This document shows positions 21,555 through 27,806 of a DNA stretch of 27,806 nucleotides, piece after piece. The notes under the pieces were generated by a model that was not told where the DNA came from, made no database searches, and saw only the letters and a list, made by a program, of their open reading frames with translations. The stretch's first letter is position 1. Each line of letters begins with the position of its first letter. The stretch is from Deltaproteobacteria bacterium. GTDB lineage: Bacteria > Chloroflexota > Dehalococcoidia > Dehalococcoidales > BS750m-G39. The translations under genes were made by a program, and so were the position numbers. The stretch lies in assembly GCA_013202445.1 (NCBI GenBank), contig JABMRW010000054.1, forward strand, positions 1 to 27,806, read 5' to 3'.

Positions 21555-23150
21555 TCAGGGTAATTTGGGGCTCTTCCAATCCTTCATCGGCCTCATCCAC
21601 TCCGCCTTCTCCACGAACTGGTCATGGGCCAGAGGCACCGGCGGGTGACAGAGGAAGTTGGGGTCAAACTCGTCCTTTACCGCCAACAGCCATTTATGGT
21701 AGTTGGGCCCGTAGGCCGGCCCGGTTAGGTAAAGGGGCTGGTGCGAACCCAAAAGCGATGTATAGAAGCGCTTTCTGATGTTCTCTTTAGACGTTTCCAG
21801 GTAGAATTGGTCAACCCCGTCGGTATTCTCGTCGGGGTCCCAGTATACCAGGAATTCGGAATAGCCCTGGTGGCCCAGTTCAAAGCTCTGGAACCAGCCG
21901 GGGTCGCCGTAGTCGGGCATAAGCGGCGGGGTGAATTTCGGCTTCAGCTTGGCGTAGTTTTCCCCGTGGGGAAGGGCGTGCTCCAGCGTCTCAATGACGT
22001 AATCCACGGAGACGTAGCTGCCGCACATCAGCCACATGCCGGCGGAGTCGGCGTTCTTGAACCAGGACTCGTCGGAAGGCCGGGTGCGGCGGGCCTCGCC
22101 GCCAATCTCGGTGATAATATCGTTGAGCACCCGCTCTTCATATTCCATCTGCTCCTCGGAGCCAAAGCCGACCAGCAGCACCCGTAGCAGGTGGAAATCT
22201 TTGATAGTCTCCTCGCTCTCCTTGGACCAGATATCCCAGTACTCCTCTTTGCAGCTGGCTTTGGCAATAGCCCGCCAGAATATAGGCACTTTAGTGACAC
22301 CGGCCCCTATCTCCGCCCTGGCCATCTCAAACATGGCCGTTTTCATGGATTCTTTGCTGGGCATGGTAAAGTTAATCCACTTAACCCGGTTGACCGGCAG
22401 CTGGAGGCTGGTATGGGGTGATATTCCAGTCGGCTCCAGCCGCTCCGGCTGGAAGGGCATTAGCTTTATGGCCATTTTAGTCACGATACCCAGGAACCCC
22501 CGGTGCCCGGTAAAGCCCCTCAGCAACCCACGCAGGTCGGGCCCCAGCCCCTCCCCCCAGAAGGGGTCGTCCTGCAAAGCCAGCGAGCCTAACTTAACCA
22601 GCTCGCCGTCGGGCATGATTAGCTCGGTACCCAGTATGCGGCGGTGGGGCAGGCCGATGCGGTAGCTTAAGGGCGACCAGCCGTCGCCAATCATGTTGGC
22701 GATGGCGGAACACTGCGAGCCGCCCCCGCCGACGACAATATACATGCCCCGCTTCATCGCCTCCTCCTGGAGCTGGGAATAAATAACCCCGGACCCCACC
22801 ACGGCGTAGAGGTGCTTCTCGTCAATCTCAAAATCGTCCATCCGCTTCAGGTCGATGAGCAGCTCGTTGTCAACGTGGCAGTGGGAGCGGGCGCCGTACC
22901 AGCCGGTGCTGTAGGGGACATAAGGGACTTTATAGCGGTTGCAGACCCTGACTATCTTCTGGACCTCCTCGGTGGTGAGGGGCATGATAACGCAGCCCGG
23001 TATCTTGGTCATTACCCGCTCGTAACCCAGGCCGCACTCGTATCCCCCCGGCCCCGCCCGGTAACCCTCGCAGACCACCGGGTCGGTCGAGATATAGTCC
23101 TCACCGACGATAGCCTCCAGGACCTTGTATGCTTCCTTAGATATAGCCAT
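21555..23150 (-). CDS. FAD-binding oxidoreductase (GlcD/vanillyl-alcohol-oxidase-like), second flavoprotein
   Basis: The 531-residue protein has an N-terminal PCMH-type FAD domain (about 50-240): CVIMPLTTEEVQKIVRVCNR, the pyrophosphate loop YVPYSTGWYGARSH, ELLIDLKRMDDFEID, and FTGHRGFLGIVTKMAIKL near 223-240. A large substrate/cap domain follows, and it ends with KDEFDPNFLCHP, the C-terminal signature of the FAD-linked oxidase family. The long C-terminal domain resembles p-cresol methylhydroxylase or vanillyl-alcohol oxidase, or GlcD relatives; exact substrate unknown. GGAGG precedes ATG 23150. It sits 17 bases after the CCG Fe-S gene, which is flanked by two such flavoproteins. Several residues in the expected FAD loop differ from the consensus, so FAD attachment is uncertain. 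Confidence 0.85.
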   Translation of the reverse strand: MAISKEAYKVLEAIVGEDYISTDPVVCEGYRAGPGGYECGLGYERVMTKIPGCVIMPLTTEEVQKIVRVCNRYKVPYVPYSTGWYGARSHCHVDNELLIDLKRMDDFEIDEKHLYAVVGSGVIYSQLQEEAMKRGMYIVVGGGGSQCSAIANMIGDGWSPLSYRIGLPHRRILGTELIMPDGELVKLGSLALQDDPFWGEGLGPDLRGLLRGFTGHRGFLGIVTKMAIKLMPFQPERLEPTGISPHTSLQLPVNRVKWINFTMPSKESMKTAMFEMARAEIGAGVTKVPIFWRAIAKASCKEEYWDIWSKESEETIKDFHLLRVLLVGFGSEEQMEYEERVLNDIITEIGGEARRTRPSDESWFKNADSAGMWLMCGSYVSVDYVIETLEHALPHGENYAKLKPKFTPPLMPDYGDPGWFQSFELGHQGYSEFLVYWDPDENTDGVDQFYLETSKENIRKRFYTSLLGSHQPLYLTGPAYGPNYHKWLLAVKDEFDPNFLCHPPVPLAHDQFVEKAEWMRPMKDWKSPKLP

Positions 23151-23167
23151 AACTTACCTCCACAAGC

Positions 23168-24463
23168 CTAGCCTTCGATTGAAGCCAGGATAAGCTCGGA
23201 AATATCATATACCTTTATATTTTCCCCGTTCTCCTTGGCTACTTTGGCGAAATTATCCTTGCACCAGGGACAGGTAGCAACGATGGCCTCGGCGCCCACC
23301 GTCCTGGCCTCGAAGAGCCTCTGCTCGGCGGCCCAGGCGGCAAAGTCGGGGAAGGCTTCCTGGGTGCCCCGCCCCGCCCCGCAGCAGAAGGCGTTCTCCT
23401 TCATCCGTATCATCTCCACCAGCTCCACGCCGGGGATAGCCTTAATAATATCTCTCGGTTGCTGGTAGACGCCGCCACTACCGCGCCGGCGCTCCAGGCC
23501 GGGGCTCACCATGCCCCACTTCCCCCGCTCCCCCTTCCAGGGAGTCCAGGGCTCGCTCAGGCGGCTCAGGCTGCAGGAATCGTGGTAGGTCAGGCGCATA
23601 TCAACCGGCCTGGTCAGTTTCAGCGCCTCTTTCTTGATTAATTCATCCACCAGCTCGGTCAGGTGCACCACCTTAAAGCCCAAATCGTCGGTAGATATAT
23701 TAAGCATCTTGGGGTAGTCCACCTTCCACATGTGGTAGCCCTCGGCGCAGCTGAGCAGCAGGGTCTTGGCGCCGGTCTTCCTCACCGCCTCAACGTTGCG
23801 TTTGGCCAGCTCCCGTGCCTCGTCTATCATCCCCACCGAATAGAGCATATTGCCGCAGCACCACTCGTCGGGCATGAGCATAAACGGGGTACCGGCGGCA
23901 TTGAGTATCTTGGCGGTAGCCCGGGCGATTTCGGGGTTGGTGTAGGCTGCCGAACACCCCACGAAGTAGAGCACATCGGCTCTTTCCGCCACCTTGATGT
24001 CCTTGGTGAGCCACTTGTTGCGGTTCTGGTGCGGGGAGCCGAAACGGTTGTGCTTGGTGATTATCTTCTGGGCCACTTTCTTATGTTCGGGCATGGGCCC
24101 CTTGCCGTCTTTGACCGCTTTTATCCTCAGCGCCTCCAGGGAAAGCTCTATCTCCAGGTCGAGGTTGCGCTTGCAGCCGACATCGCAGGCGCCGCAGAGG
24201 GTGCAGGCGTAAAGCGTCTTGAGCAGCTCGTCGGAATACTCCATCCGCCCCTCGAGCATGGCCATCCCGATTCTCATCTTGCCATAGGCGCCGTAGGAAT
24301 CAAACAGATAGCGGGTGGCACTGGGGCACCGGGTGCTGAAATTTACTCCGGACATATAGATGTGGTCCACCCAGTAGCACCCCTTGCACTTGATGCACTT
24401 ACTCATATCGTATTCAAAATTATCCAGGTTGGTTACATCCAGACTCACTTTGCCTTTGAGCAT
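23168..24463 (-). CDS. Fe-S oxidoreductase with two [4Fe-4S] ferredoxin motifs and two CCG domains (GlcF/HdrD-like)
   Basis: Length is 431 residues from ATG 24463, which has GGGAGG 7 bases upstream; an in-frame GTG at 24484 lies before that site and overlaps the previous gene. The N terminus has MSKCIKCKGC, continuing to FSTRCPS, then CTLCGACDVGCKR, two ferredoxin-like cluster sites. Two CCG (cysteine-rich) domains follow: VGCSAAYTNPEIA with DEWCCGNMLYS, and YHDSCSLSR with AFCCGAGRG and ATCPWCKDNF. This layout is that of GlcF, LutA-like and HdrD-type subunits, which carry electrons from a flavoprotein to quinone or a membrane partner. It lies between two GlcD-like genes with gaps of 11 and 17 bases, so a flavoprotein/Fe-S complex is likely. 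Confidence 0.88.
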   Translation of the reverse strand: MLKGKVSLDVTNLDNFEYDMSKCIKCKGCYWVDHIYMSGVNFSTRCPSATRYLFDSYGAYGKMRIGMAMLEGRMEYSDELLKTLYACTLCGACDVGCKRNLDLEIELSLEALRIKAVKDGKGPMPEHKKVAQKIITKHNRFGSPHQNRNKWLTKDIKVAERADVLYFVGCSAAYTNPEIARATAKILNAAGTPFMLMPDEWCCGNMLYSVGMIDEARELAKRNVEAVRKTGAKTLLLSCAEGYHMWKVDYPKMLNISTDDLGFKVVHLTELVDELIKKEALKLTRPVDMRLTYHDSCSLSRLSEPWTPWKGERGKWGMVSPGLERRRGSGGVYQQPRDIIKAIPGVELVEMIRMKENAFCCGAGRGTQEAFPDFAAWAAEQRLFEARTVGAEAIVATCPWCKDNFAKVAKENGENIKVYDISELILASIEG

Positions 24464-24474
24464 CTTTATCCTCC

Positions 24475-25932
24475 CTAGTAACACAAAGTCCCGGGGTTCA
24501 TTATGTTGTTGGGGTCAAAAATCTTCTTCACTCGTCTCAAGGCGGTGGCGTAGCCGGTGGCGCTCTCATATACCAGGTCAGCCAGCTCGCCGTAGGGTCG
24601 GGTAAAGAGGGCGCCTTCGCTGGCTAAGACACTGATAGCGTCACTGTACAGGCTCCGGACCAGCTCCACATCAACCTCGCTGTCGGGGTCATAGAATATG
24701 TCGAACTGCACCTGGCAGGCCCGGTTATGCTCGATGGGCTGGATATAGCCGCCGATGTCGTCGACGGGATAGCCGTACTGGGCGGCGACTTCCTCCATCA
24801 AATCGATGAACTGGGGCGCCATAGCCGGCCGGGTGATGAAGAAAAGGCTCTGGCAGCCCCCCAGGTAGCGATTCTTCCAGTAGGGCGTCTCCTTGGACCA
24901 GGGCTGGCGCAACAAGGGCAGCAGCTTCCGGCCCATACCGGGGAAGCCGGGCAGGTTCTGTTGGAGGTAAATTTCCGAGAACTCGTTCTTGATAATATCC
25001 TTAAGCATCTTCTCTTCGTACTGGAGCTTCTCTTCGGGGCGCCGGGCCATGCCGCTCATTACCAGGATGAGGGTCCAGGGGGGCAGTGTGGCCCTTAACT
25101 CTTCAAAATCCTCGGGCCAGCTCTCAGCAGCCAGTGCCGCCAGGTCGGTGTTATCCAGCAGCAGGCACTCCTGGCCTATCCGGAGCCTTAGTATCCGGTG
25201 CAGGAAATCAATGGTATAGCCGAGGTCTTCCACCGGGGAGAAGAGCACCCGGTCTATAGTGGGCAGGTACTCAATCTTTAAATTGGCCCAGGTCACTATC
25301 CCCATCGTCCCCTGGGCGCCCTGGAGCAGGCGGTAGAAATCCAGGCCCGGCCCCGCGGGCATGGCCCCTTTAGATGGTGAATCGGGGTAGCCGGCGACGC
25401 TGGCCGAGCCGGTGCGGAAGATTTCGCCGGTGGGCCAGACCACCTCCATGCTCTGCAGCGGCTCCCCGTAGTCATAGACGGTGTTGGTGATGACCTCCCT
25501 TTCCAGGTGGTCGATAACCACCGAGCGCATCGGGTGAGGCGATAGCGGCATCATCAGCCGGAAGCCCTTCTTGGCCAGTGTCTTGGTGGCTTTCTCCCAG
25601 GTCACCCCCACCTCCATGCGCACCCGCCGGTTAAACTCGTCAATTTCCAGGATGCGGTTCATTCGGGTCAGGTCAACGATAACACCGCCCTGCTTGGGGA
25701 TGGCCGCCCCGTGAAAGTGCACCAGGGAGCTGGTCGGCACTACAGGCAGACGGTTTTTGTTGGCCAGCTGGACAACCTTCTGTACCTCTTCGACCGTTTT
25801 GGGCTTGACCACATAGTTAGGCACGCCGGCCGGCGCCAGGCTGAAATCTCGGGAATATGTGCTCAGGACTTCGGGGGCATCGGAGAAATTCTCCGTCCCC
25901 ACTATGTCCCGAAGCTTCGTTTTTACAGTCAC
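24475..25932 (-). CDS. FAD-binding oxidoreductase (GlcD-like), first flavoprotein
   Basis: The 485-residue protein has an N-terminal FAD domain (about 35-235): NYVVKPKTVEEVQKVVQLAN, the pyrophosphate loop VVPTSSLVHFHGAAIPKQG, VIVDLTRMNRILEIDE, and LLQGAQGTMGIVTWANLKIE near 207-226. A C-terminal FAD-oxidase domain ends with KKIFDPNNIMNPG, the classic final motif. It is distinct in sequence from the second flavoprotein at 21555-23150. The start is GTG 25932 with AGGAGG 8 bases upstream. It is the first gene of the unit, about 125 bases after a strong promoter. GlcD/GlcE-type pairs beside a GlcF-like protein suggest a 2-hydroxyacid or alcohol dehydrogenase, but the substrate is unknown. Confidence 0.86.
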   Translation of the reverse strand: MTVKTKLRDIVGTENFSDAPEVLSTYSRDFSLAPAGVPNYVVKPKTVEEVQKVVQLANKNRLPVVPTSSLVHFHGAAIPKQGGVIVDLTRMNRILEIDEFNRRVRMEVGVTWEKATKTLAKKGFRLMMPLSPHPMRSVVIDHLEREVITNTVYDYGEPLQSMEVVWPTGEIFRTGSASVAGYPDSPSKGAMPAGPGLDFYRLLQGAQGTMGIVTWANLKIEYLPTIDRVLFSPVEDLGYTIDFLHRILRLRIGQECLLLDNTDLAALAAESWPEDFEELRATLPPWTLILVMSGMARRPEEKLQYEEKMLKDIIKNEFSEIYLQQNLPGFPGMGRKLLPLLRQPWSKETPYWKNRYLGGCQSLFFITRPAMAPQFIDLMEEVAAQYGYPVDDIGGYIQPIEHNRACQVQFDIFYDPDSEVDVELVRSLYSDAISVLASEGALFTRPYGELADLVYESATGYATALRRVKKIFDPNNIMNPGTLCY

Positions 25933-26063
25933 GTCTTTAACCTCCTGTCTGGCGAATTGCGCTGGGGCCCCCTTAGGTTATAGAGGCAGAAATCAAGGTC
26001 AGGGCCTCAGTCGGTTATTTAGCGATATATCATAATCCACGGAAAAGGCAAGATGACACATAC

Positions 26064-26093
26064 AATTTACCAAACTTGGGTAACCGTTGTCAA
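26064..26093 (-). promoter_or_regulatory. Promoter of the flavoprotein/Mo-hydroxylase unit
   Basis: On the minus strand a perfect TTGACA (26093-26088), an 18-base spacer and TAAATT (26069-26064, 4 of 6) form a sigma-70-type promoter. It starts 32 bases after the hypB stop. Transcription from about 26057 leaves a leader of about 125 bases before GTG 25932. The leader has no clear terminator or known riboswitch. The 193-base gap at 25933-26125 holds no gene. Confidence 0.55.
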
Positions 26094-26125
26094 TTTAAGA
26101 AGCTGATATCCCCGGAGGGTAAATT

Positions 26126-26776
26126 TTACTTTTTCTTCATCTGGCCCAAAAGCCAGGAAACCCACTCCTCAATCCCCTCACCGGTGGTGCAGGAGACGGG
26201 GAAGATTTTTACCTTCCGGTTTATCCCCTTGATGGTTTTAGAAAAAGCGTCAACATCAAACTTCAGGTAGGGCAGCAGGTCAATCTTATTGATGAGCACG
26301 GCGTCGGCCTGGTGGAACATCAGGGGATACTTGAACGGCTTGTCGTCGCCCTCTGGGGTGCTGGAGATTAAGACCTTTATATCTTCACCGAGGGCAAACT
26401 CAGCGGGGCAGACCAGGTTGCCCACGTTCTCGATAAGCAATAAATCAATATCCTTCAAGGGCAAATCGCCCAGTGCGCTGGCGGTCATATTGGCGTCGAG
26501 GTGGCACTCCCCTCCGGTATTTATCTGGACCACGGGCACATCCTCTTTGCTTATGGCTTCGGCATCCAGGCTGGAGCTGATGTCACCCTCGACCACTCCC
26601 ACCCTGGTTTTCCCCTTGAGCCTCTGGATGGTCTGCATAATAACGCTGGTCTTGCCCGCCCCCGGCGAGGCCATCACGTTGACCACGAAGACCTTATTGC
26701 TGTCAAAAAGTTGCCGGTTTTTGCCGGCTATCTGGTCGTTAGCCCCCAGGATATCCTTGACTACCTTGATTTCCAT
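26126..26776 (-). CDS. hypB: Hydrogenase nickel-incorporation GTPase HypB
   Basis: The 216-residue GTPase delivers nickel to the large subunit of [NiFe]-hydrogenase. It has the P-loop SPGAGKTS (37-44), the family metal site CHLD (Cys91-His92, at the dimer interface) with Cys123 in NLVCPAEF, and NKID at 163-166. The N-terminal CxxCGC high-affinity nickel site and any histidine-rich stretch seen in some HypB proteins are absent, so it is of the minimal type. ATG 26776 has GAGGTGG upstream inside hypA, and the genes are adjacent. A [NiFe]-hydrogenase must lie elsewhere, as none is in this window. Confidence 0.95.
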   Translation of the reverse strand: MEIKVVKDILGANDQIAGKNRQLFDSNKVFVVNVMASPGAGKTSVIMQTIQRLKGKTRVGVVEGDISSSLDAEAISKEDVPVVQINTGGECHLDANMTASALGDLPLKDIDLLLIENVGNLVCPAEFALGEDIKVLISSTPEGDDKPFKYPLMFHQADAVLINKIDLLPYLKFDVDAFSKTIKGINRKVKIFPVSCTTGEGIEEWVSWLLGQMKKK

Positions 26777-27118
26777 CTATTCCACCTCGATGCTTTCTAC
26801 GAAGAGTTCCTTGCCGCCGATAATCTCCATATTATTACCCTGGCAGTGGGGGCAAGTCCAGTCGAACTCCCCCAACTCGAATTCTTTATGGCAGTTCCGG
26901 CACCTGGCCGTGGTCGGAATAACTTTAAAATTAAGAGTCGCCCCCTCCGCCGGCGTCCCCTTGCTCAGGAAATCGAAGTAAAACTGGAGGCACCGCCCCA
27001 CCACCCCGGTCATCTCCCCGAGAACCAGGTTGATTTTCTCTACTTTCTCAGCCTCCGCCTCCTCGGCCTGCTTGAGGACCAAATCGAGCATACTCTGCGT
27101 TATGGCCAGTTCGTGCAT
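26777..27118 (-). CDS. hypA: Hydrogenase maturation nickel metallochaperone HypA
   Basis: The 113-residue protein begins MHELAITQSML, with the nickel-binding His2 and Glu3. Its structural zinc site is Cys73-x2-Cys76 and Cys89-x2-Cys92 (CRNC and CPHC). It works with HypB to insert nickel into hydrogenase precursors. GAGGAT precedes ATG 27118. It is one base from hypE upstream and abuts hypB downstream, so the three genes form one operon. Confidence 0.95.
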   Translation of the reverse strand: MHELAITQSMLDLVLKQAEEAEAEKVEKINLVLGEMTGVVGRCLQFYFDFLSKGTPAEGATLNFKVIPTTARCRNCHKEFELGEFDWTCPHCQGNNMEIIGGKELFVESIEVE

Positions 27119-27119
27119 G

Positions 27120-27806
27120 CTAACAAATCCTCGGCAGGAGGTCTCCGACCAGCATATCCACTATTCGGTGCGCCCCCAGAACGGTCTTCATTACCACCCG
27201 CCCCGGCGGCCCTGCCGCCACCTCCCCGATAATGACAGAGTCCCTGCCGTACTTATTCTTCTTCATGGCTTTAAGGACTTTATCGGCATCCTCCGGCGGG
27301 ACGATGGCCACCAGCCTGCCCTCGTTGGCGATATATAGCGGGTCAAAGCCCAGCATCTCGCAGGCGCCCAACACTTCCTCCCGCACCGGAATCCTGGCCT
27401 CTTCAATCCTTATACTTACTTTAGACTGATTGGCCAGCTCGTTTAAGGTTGTCGCCAGTCCACCGCGGGTCGGGTCGCGCAGGCAGTTGATATTGCGGCT
27501 GGCGCCCAGCATCTCTGCCACCAGACCGCCGAGTGGGGCGCAGTCGCTCTCCAGTTTGGTGGCAAAGCTCAACCCCTCCCGCCGGCTCATCACAGCGATA
27601 CCGTGGTCGCCGATAGCCCCGCTTAAAATAACCTTATCCCCCGGTTTGGCCTTACCCCCGGAAATATCAACCCCCTCCGGTATCAGCCCCACGCCGGCGG
27701 TATTGATAAACAGCTTATCGGCGCTGCCCCGGGGCACCACTTTAGTATCCCCGGTGACAATCTCCACCCCCGCCTCCCCCGCCGCCAACCGCACCGAGTT
27801 TACGAC
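27120..27806 (-). CDS. hypE: Hydrogenase maturation protein HypE (partial, C-terminal two-thirds)
   Basis: The frame is open to the window edge, so the N terminus lies beyond 27806; the GTG at 27794 is internal. The visible 228 residues contain EAGVEIVTGDTKVV, VILSGAIGDHGIAVM, CLRDPTRGGLATTLNE and YIANEGRLVAIVP, all typical of the PurM/HypE ATP-binding fold. The protein ends PRIC, the conserved C-terminal cysteine that receives the carbamoyl group and is dehydrated to thiocyanate for the Fe(CN)2CO cofactor. Full-length HypE is about 330 residues. It is followed by hypA after one base. Confidence 0.95.
   Translation of the reverse strand, partial: VVNSVRLAAGEAGVEIVTGDTKVVPRGSADKLFINTAGVGLIPEGVDISGGKAKPGDKVILSGAIGDHGIAVMSRREGLSFATKLESDCAPLGGLVAEMLGASRNINCLRDPTRGGLATTLNELANQSKVSIRIEEARIPVREEVLGACEMLGFDPLYIANEGRLVAIVPPEDADKVLKAMKKNKYGRDSVIIGEVAAGPPGRVVMKTVLGAHRIVDMLVGDLLPRIC

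Noticed and set aside
23663..24478. 271-codon plus-strand frame
   Set aside because: Antisense to the Fe-S protein with intact cluster motifs; no ribosome binding site or family resemblance.

Overview
The window looks like a chromosomal segment from an anaerobic, probably uncultured member of the Chloroflexota, most likely class Dehalococcoidia. This rests on gene content and remembered family resemblance, not on a search. The clues are a DUF1616 membrane protein, a small zinc-ribbon protein (DUF5679-like) surviving as a pseudogene, an HD-GYP variant with a degenerate GYP motif, molybdenum hydroxylase genes beside GlcD/GlcF-like redox genes, an archaeal-type geranylgeranyl reductase homologue, and [NiFe]-hydrogenase maturation genes. 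Another sediment anaerobe cannot be excluded. No rRNA, tRNA, CRISPR array or intact insertion sequence was seen.

Layout. (1) Positions 1-950 are more AT-rich and decayed: small repeats, a tyrosine-recombinase remnant with several in-frame stops, and the first quarter of a thiolase gene that breaks off near 950 into the 3' part of an HD-GYP gene. (2) Positions 950-2035 hold a truncated HD-GYP protein and a stand-alone receiver protein. (3) Positions 2058-3914 (minus strand) hold a 360-residue coiled-coil protein with its own promoter and terminator, and a methyltransferase. (4) Positions 4043-4210 carry a decayed zinc-ribbon gene that still has its promoter and ribosome binding site. (5) Positions 4310-6593 (minus) encode a DUF1616 protein and a GT-C-like membrane protein. 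(6) Positions 6990-15521 are a surface-glycan locus of two convergent operons. The plus operon has a sugar nucleotidyltransferase, a methyltransferase and an amino-acid dehydrogenase homologue. The minus operon has three glycosyltransferases, an epimerase, a flippase and a Gfo/Idh oxidoreductase. (7) Positions 15630-17027 (minus) encode a geranylgeranyl-reductase-like flavoprotein and a tiny zinc-finger protein. (8) Positions 17079-25932 (minus) form one tightly spaced unit: two GlcD-like flavoproteins around a CCG-type Fe-S protein, a cysteine-rich mini-protein, CoxG, and the three subunits of a molybdenum hydroxylase. (9) Positions 26126-27806 (minus) are hypE (cut by the window edge), hypA and hypB.

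How they work together. The molybdenum hydroxylase (Mo subunit, 2Fe-2S subunit, FAD subunit, CoxG) together with the flavoprotein/Fe-S/flavoprotein trio looks like a single oxidative module. It would hydroxylate an organic substrate, oxidise the product with a GlcD-type flavoenzyme, and pass electrons through the CCG Fe-S protein toward quinone. The substrate cannot be read from the sequence. The Mo subunit lacks the CO-dehydrogenase signature, so this is not a CODH. The glycan locus plausibly builds and exports a lipid-linked glycan. The hyp genes imply a [NiFe]-hydrogenase elsewhere in the genome.
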